Shown here: positions 61,282-64,000 of the stretch, piece by piece | Position numbering within the stretch: the stretch's first letter is position 1 | Layout of the letters: each line of letters begins with the position of its first letter | NCBI GenBank assembly: GCA_016916535.1 | Contig: CP070276.1 | Location: forward strand, 186,001 to 250,000 | Direction: 5' to 3' | DNA from: Dysgonomonadaceae bacterium zrk40 | Lineage (GTDB): Bacteria; Bacteroidota; Bacteroidia; Bacteroidales; Dysgonomonadaceae | DNA: 64,000 bases | Notes under the pieces: generated by a model | Seen by the model: the letters and a program-made list of their open reading frames with translations, nothing else | What the model was told of the DNA's origin: nothing | Databases searched by the model: none | Program-made: the position numbers and the translations under genes

Positions 61282-62748
61282 ATGCGGAGATTCAACTATC
61301 GGTTTGTTCTGAGCAGCATCGGACTGCTGCTGATGATTGAAGCGCTCTTCATGCTCTTCTCCGCGTTCGTGGGCGAATATTTCCGGGAGAGAGCGGTCAC
61401 AAGCATCTACCACTCCACGTTGATCACCTTCCTCTCCGGTGCCCTTTTCACCTTCCTGGGCTGGAAGAGAAACCGCAAGCGGGGCAGCATCAGTAAACGG
61501 GAGGTATACCTCACCGTGACACTCTCCTGGGTCATCCTGGCTCTCTTCGGAACGCTTCCCTTTCAGCTGAGCGGTGCCATACCCTCCTTCACCAACGCCT
61601 TTTTTGAGAGCATGTGTGGTTTCACCACCACCGGCAGCTCTACATTGCTCAACATCGAAGCCTTTCCCAAATCGCTTCACTTCTGGCGCAGCTTCACCCA
61701 GTGGATCGGCGGCTTCGGCATCATCATCTTCGTGATGTCATTCATGCCGGTGTTCGGGGGGAGCTCCGGGCAGTTCTTCGATGCTGAAGCTACCGGCATC
61801 GCCGAGGATATGTTCCGTCCCCGCATCACCGAGGTGGCACAGCGCATGGCTCTCACCTACCTCACCCTCACCCTTGTTGGCTTCCTCTTTCTATGGGCGG
61901 GCCCGATGGATGCGTTCGATGCTGCCTGTCATACCCTCTCGGCGGTCTCCACCGGCGGCTTTTCCACGCGGCAGGCCAGCATTGCCTTTTTCAACTCTCC
62001 CTACACCGAGTATGTGATCACCCTGCTGATGTTCTTCGGCGGCACCAACTTCATGCTGCTCTACACCTTCTTCACCCGGTTCAAACTTTCAATCTTCAGG
62101 GAAGAGGAGTTTCGCTGGTACCTGGCCATCATCCTGCTTTTCACCCTGCTCATCACCTTCCTGCTCCTCACCACGGGTGAGATGAGCGGACTGGAATCCA
62201 CCTTCCGCACGGCGCTCTTCCAGGTGGTGGCGGCGGTCACCACCACCGGCTATGCCACCATCGATTTTCAAATGTGGGGACATGTCTACTGGCTCCTGCT
62301 GCTTGCCATGATTCTCTTCTGCGGCAGCGAGGGATCCACCTCCGGAGGCATGAAGATCTCGCGACTGGTGGTCCTCTTCAAGAGCACCATGCTGGTGTTC
62401 AAAAAGCAGGTGCACCCCGACGCGCTCTACCGGGTGAAGCTCAACGGCAATGTGATCACCGGCAGCGTTTCCGCCAAGGTGCTGGCCTTCGTCTTCCTCT
62501 ACCTCTCACTGGCAGCCTTCAGCGCGCTGGTGCTGAGTTTCACCGGCATGACCTTCGACGAGTCGATCGGCGTCTCCATCTCCACCATCAGCAGCTATGG
62601 CTTTGGCCTTGGCTCCTACGGCCCCAGCGGCAATTTCGAGTCGGCAACTCCCTTTGCCAAGTACTACCTCACCTTCCTGATGCTGGTGGGGCGCCTCGAG
62701 GTCTTTACCGTGCTCTCCCTCTTCATCCCGGGATTCTGGAAGAGGTAG
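61282..62748 (+). CDS. trkH: TrkH potassium channel-like transporter
   Basis: A 488-residue inner-membrane protein of the Trk/Ktr/HKT superfamily. The four pore repeats are visible, for example MCGFTTTGSSTL near 110-121, LSAVSTGGFSTR, VVAAVTTTGYATIDF and ISTISSYGFGLGSYG, each with the selectivity glycine. It takes up K+ with TrkA. It converges with clpB, 10 bases between stops. Confidence 0.93.
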   Translation: MRRFNYRFVLSSIGLLLMIEALFMLFSAFVGEYFRERAVTSIYHSTLITFLSGALFTFLGWKRNRKRGSISKREVYLTVTLSWVILALFGTLPFQLSGAIPSFTNAFFESMCGFTTTGSSTLLNIEAFPKSLHFWRSFTQWIGGFGIIIFVMSFMPVFGGSSGQFFDAEATGIAEDMFRPRITEVAQRMALTYLTLTLVGFLFLWAGPMDAFDAACHTLSAVSTGGFSTRQASIAFFNSPYTEYVITLLMFFGGTNFMLLYTFFTRFKLSIFREEEFRWYLAIILLFTLLITFLLLTTGEMSGLESTFRTALFQVVAAVTTTGYATIDFQMWGHVYWLLLLAMILFCGSEGSTSGGMKISRLVVLFKSTMLVFKKQVHPDALYRVKLNGNVITGSVSAKVLAFVFLYLSLAAFSALVLSFTGMTFDESIGVSISTISSYGFGLGSYGPSGNFESATPFAKYYLTFLMLVGRLEVFTVLSLFIPGFWKR

Positions 62749-62758
62749 CTGAAAGCTG

Positions 62759-64000
62759 TTAGTTTGTAAAGAATACAGTGTCATCGACGGCGTCGATGGT
62801 GATTGGTTGCGACTTATCCACCGAGCCTGCCAACAGCTCCTTCGAGAGTTGGTTCAACACCTTGCGCTGGATCACCCGCTTCACGGGGCGTGCCCCGAAC
62901 TCGGGATCGAAGCCGGCCTGCGAGATGCTCTTTACCGCCTCCTCACTGTAACGCAGCTCGATACCATTCTCTGCAAGCATCCTGCGCACACCCTCCAGCT
63001 GCAGGCGGACAATCTGTGTGATCTCCTCCTCCTTCAGCGGGGCAAACATGATGATGTCGTCGATACGGTTCAGGAATTCGGGCCGTATGGTCTGTTTGAG
63101 CATCCCCAGCACCATGTTCTTCGTATTCTCCACGATCTCCTCACGGTTGACGGGTGTAATCCGCTCAAAGTTTTCCCTGATCACGTTTGATCCCATGTTG
63201 GAGGTCATGATGATGATGGTGTTCTTGAAGTTGACCACCCTCCCCTTGTTGTCGGTCAGCCGACCGTCATCGAGCACCTGCAGCAAGATGTTGAACACAT
63301 CGGGGTGTGCCTTCTCAATTTCGTCGAACAGCACCACCGAGTAGGGCTTGCGGCGGATCGCCTCGGTGAGCTGTCCTCCCTCGTCATATCCCACATATCC
63401 CGGAGGGGCACCAATCAGGCGCGTGGCACTGAACTTCTCCTGGTACTCGCTCATGTCGATGCGGGTCATCATGTTCTCATCGTCGAAGAGGTACTCCGCC
63501 AGCGCCTTGGCCAGCTCGGTCTTCCCCACCCCGGTGGTGCCGAGGAAGATGAAGGAGCCGATGGGCCGCTTGGGGTCGCTCAGCCCGGCACGGTTGCGCC
63601 GCACGGCATCAGAGACTGCCGTGATCGCCTCCTCCTGGCCGATCACCCGCCGGTGCAGCTCCTCCTCGAGGTGCAACAGTTTCTCCCGCTCGCTCTGCAG
63701 CATCTTGCTGACGGGGATGCCGGTCCAGCGTGATACCACGTCGGCGATATCCTCGGCATCCACCTCCTCCTTGATCATTGCGCTGGCACCCTGCCGCTCG
63801 TGCAGTTGTTGCTGCAACGCTGCAATCTCATTCTCCTTCTCCTTGATCCTGCCGTAGCGCAGCTCGGCCACCTTGCCGTAGTCACCTTCACGCTCCGCTT
63901 TCTCCGCTTCGAAACGGGCATCTTCAATCTCAATCTTGGCCTGCTGGATGCGGTTGATCAGCTCCTTCTCCGACTGCCACTTGGCTTTGTAGTCTGCCTC
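62759..64000 (-). CDS. clpB: ClpB disaggregase, 3' part
   Basis: The C-terminal 413 codons or so of ClpB; the gene runs off the right edge. The visible part starts in the coiled-coil middle domain ([40 protein letters not shown]), then the second AAA+ domain: [13 protein letters not shown], Walker [37 protein letters not shown], and the D2-small domain [19 protein letters not shown]. It rescues aggregated proteins together with DnaK. No break is seen. Confidence 0.95.
   Translation of the reverse strand, partial: EADYKAKWQSEKELINRIQQAKIEIEDARFEAEKAEREGDYGKVAELRYGRIKEKENEIAALQQQLHERQGASAMIKEEVDAEDIADVVSRWTGIPVSKMLQSEREKLLHLEEELHRRVIGQEEAITAVSDAVRRNRAGLSDPKRPIGSFIFLGTTGVGKTELAKALAEYLFDDENMMTRIDMSEYQEKFSATRLIGAPPGYVGYDEGGQLTEAIRRKPYSVVLFDEIEKAHPDVFNILLQVLDDGRLTDNKGRVVNFKNTIIIMTSNMGSNVIRENFERITPVNREEIVENTKNMVLGMLKQTIRPEFLNRIDDIIMFAPLKEEEITQIVRLQLEGVRRMLAENGIELRYSEEAVKSISQAGFDPEFGARPVKRVIQRKVLNQLSKELLAGSVDKSQPITIDAVDDTVFFTN

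Overview
The window looks like a chromosome segment of a Bacteroidota bacterium, most likely order Bacteroidales; a Dysgonomonadaceae-type genus is a guess from overall gene content, not shown by the sequence. The evidence is the repeated -7 promoter element TAnnTTTG with TTTG about 19-21 bases upstream, the near absence of Shine-Dalgarno sites, Bacteroidota-type IS66 debris, and families typical of this phylum (DUF1080 3-keto-sugar hydrolases, Nudix-fold sugar regulators, DUF3109, DUF3127, CAD-like carbamoyl-phosphate synthases).

Bases 1 to about 24,500 are an AT-rich accessory island, almost all on the minus strand. Read in the direction of transcription (right to left) it holds: a large GHKL/MORC-like ATPase (21328-23706); a ParA-type ATPase overlapping a RiboL-PSP-type HEPN protein (20109-21158, 19516-20109); an IS4-type insertion sequence on the opposite strand; a 116-residue protein of unknown function; a SNF2-type helicase (14704-17607); an Abi-like HEPN protein directly before a type III restriction-modification pair, mod and res (9080-14534); an FRG-domain protein (6916-8766); an AAA/DUF4143 ATPase (4890-6233); a fic pseudogene and two decayed IS66 elements (2709-6722); and an AbiEi/AbiEii toxin-antitoxin pair with a clear palindromic operator (932-2659). 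This is a defence island. Its most interesting arrangements are the two HEPN ribonuclease candidates, each tied to an NTPase or restriction module, and homopolymer tracts in mod and before the FRG gene that could slip.

Between 23717 and 24551 lies a gene-poor junction with three close palindromes, four tandem G-rich 11-mers and a 13-base inverted repeat around them. It marks the switch to GC-richer core sequence.

Bases 24,550 to 64,000 are core metabolism and housekeeping. A YfcC-type carrier with DUF3127 is followed by a three-gene 3-keto-glycoside operon (Gfo/Idh/MocA oxidoreductase, DUF1080 hydrolase, TIM-barrel isomerase). Next come an acyl-CoA ligase with a structured leader, and a pyrimidine/arginine cassette carA-carB-carB whose proteins resemble eukaryotic CAD. 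Then come a SIMPL protein, a degenerate-Nudix regulator beside galM-MFS-galK, a CNNM/CorC protein, a sugar nucleotidyltransferase, ArfB, and a tetR-fabG-pseudouridine synthase operon. The window ends with a CPBP protease-DUF3109 pair, tig-clpP-clpX, recQ, dxs-trkA-trkH and the 3' part of clpB. No tRNA, rRNA or CRISPR array was seen.
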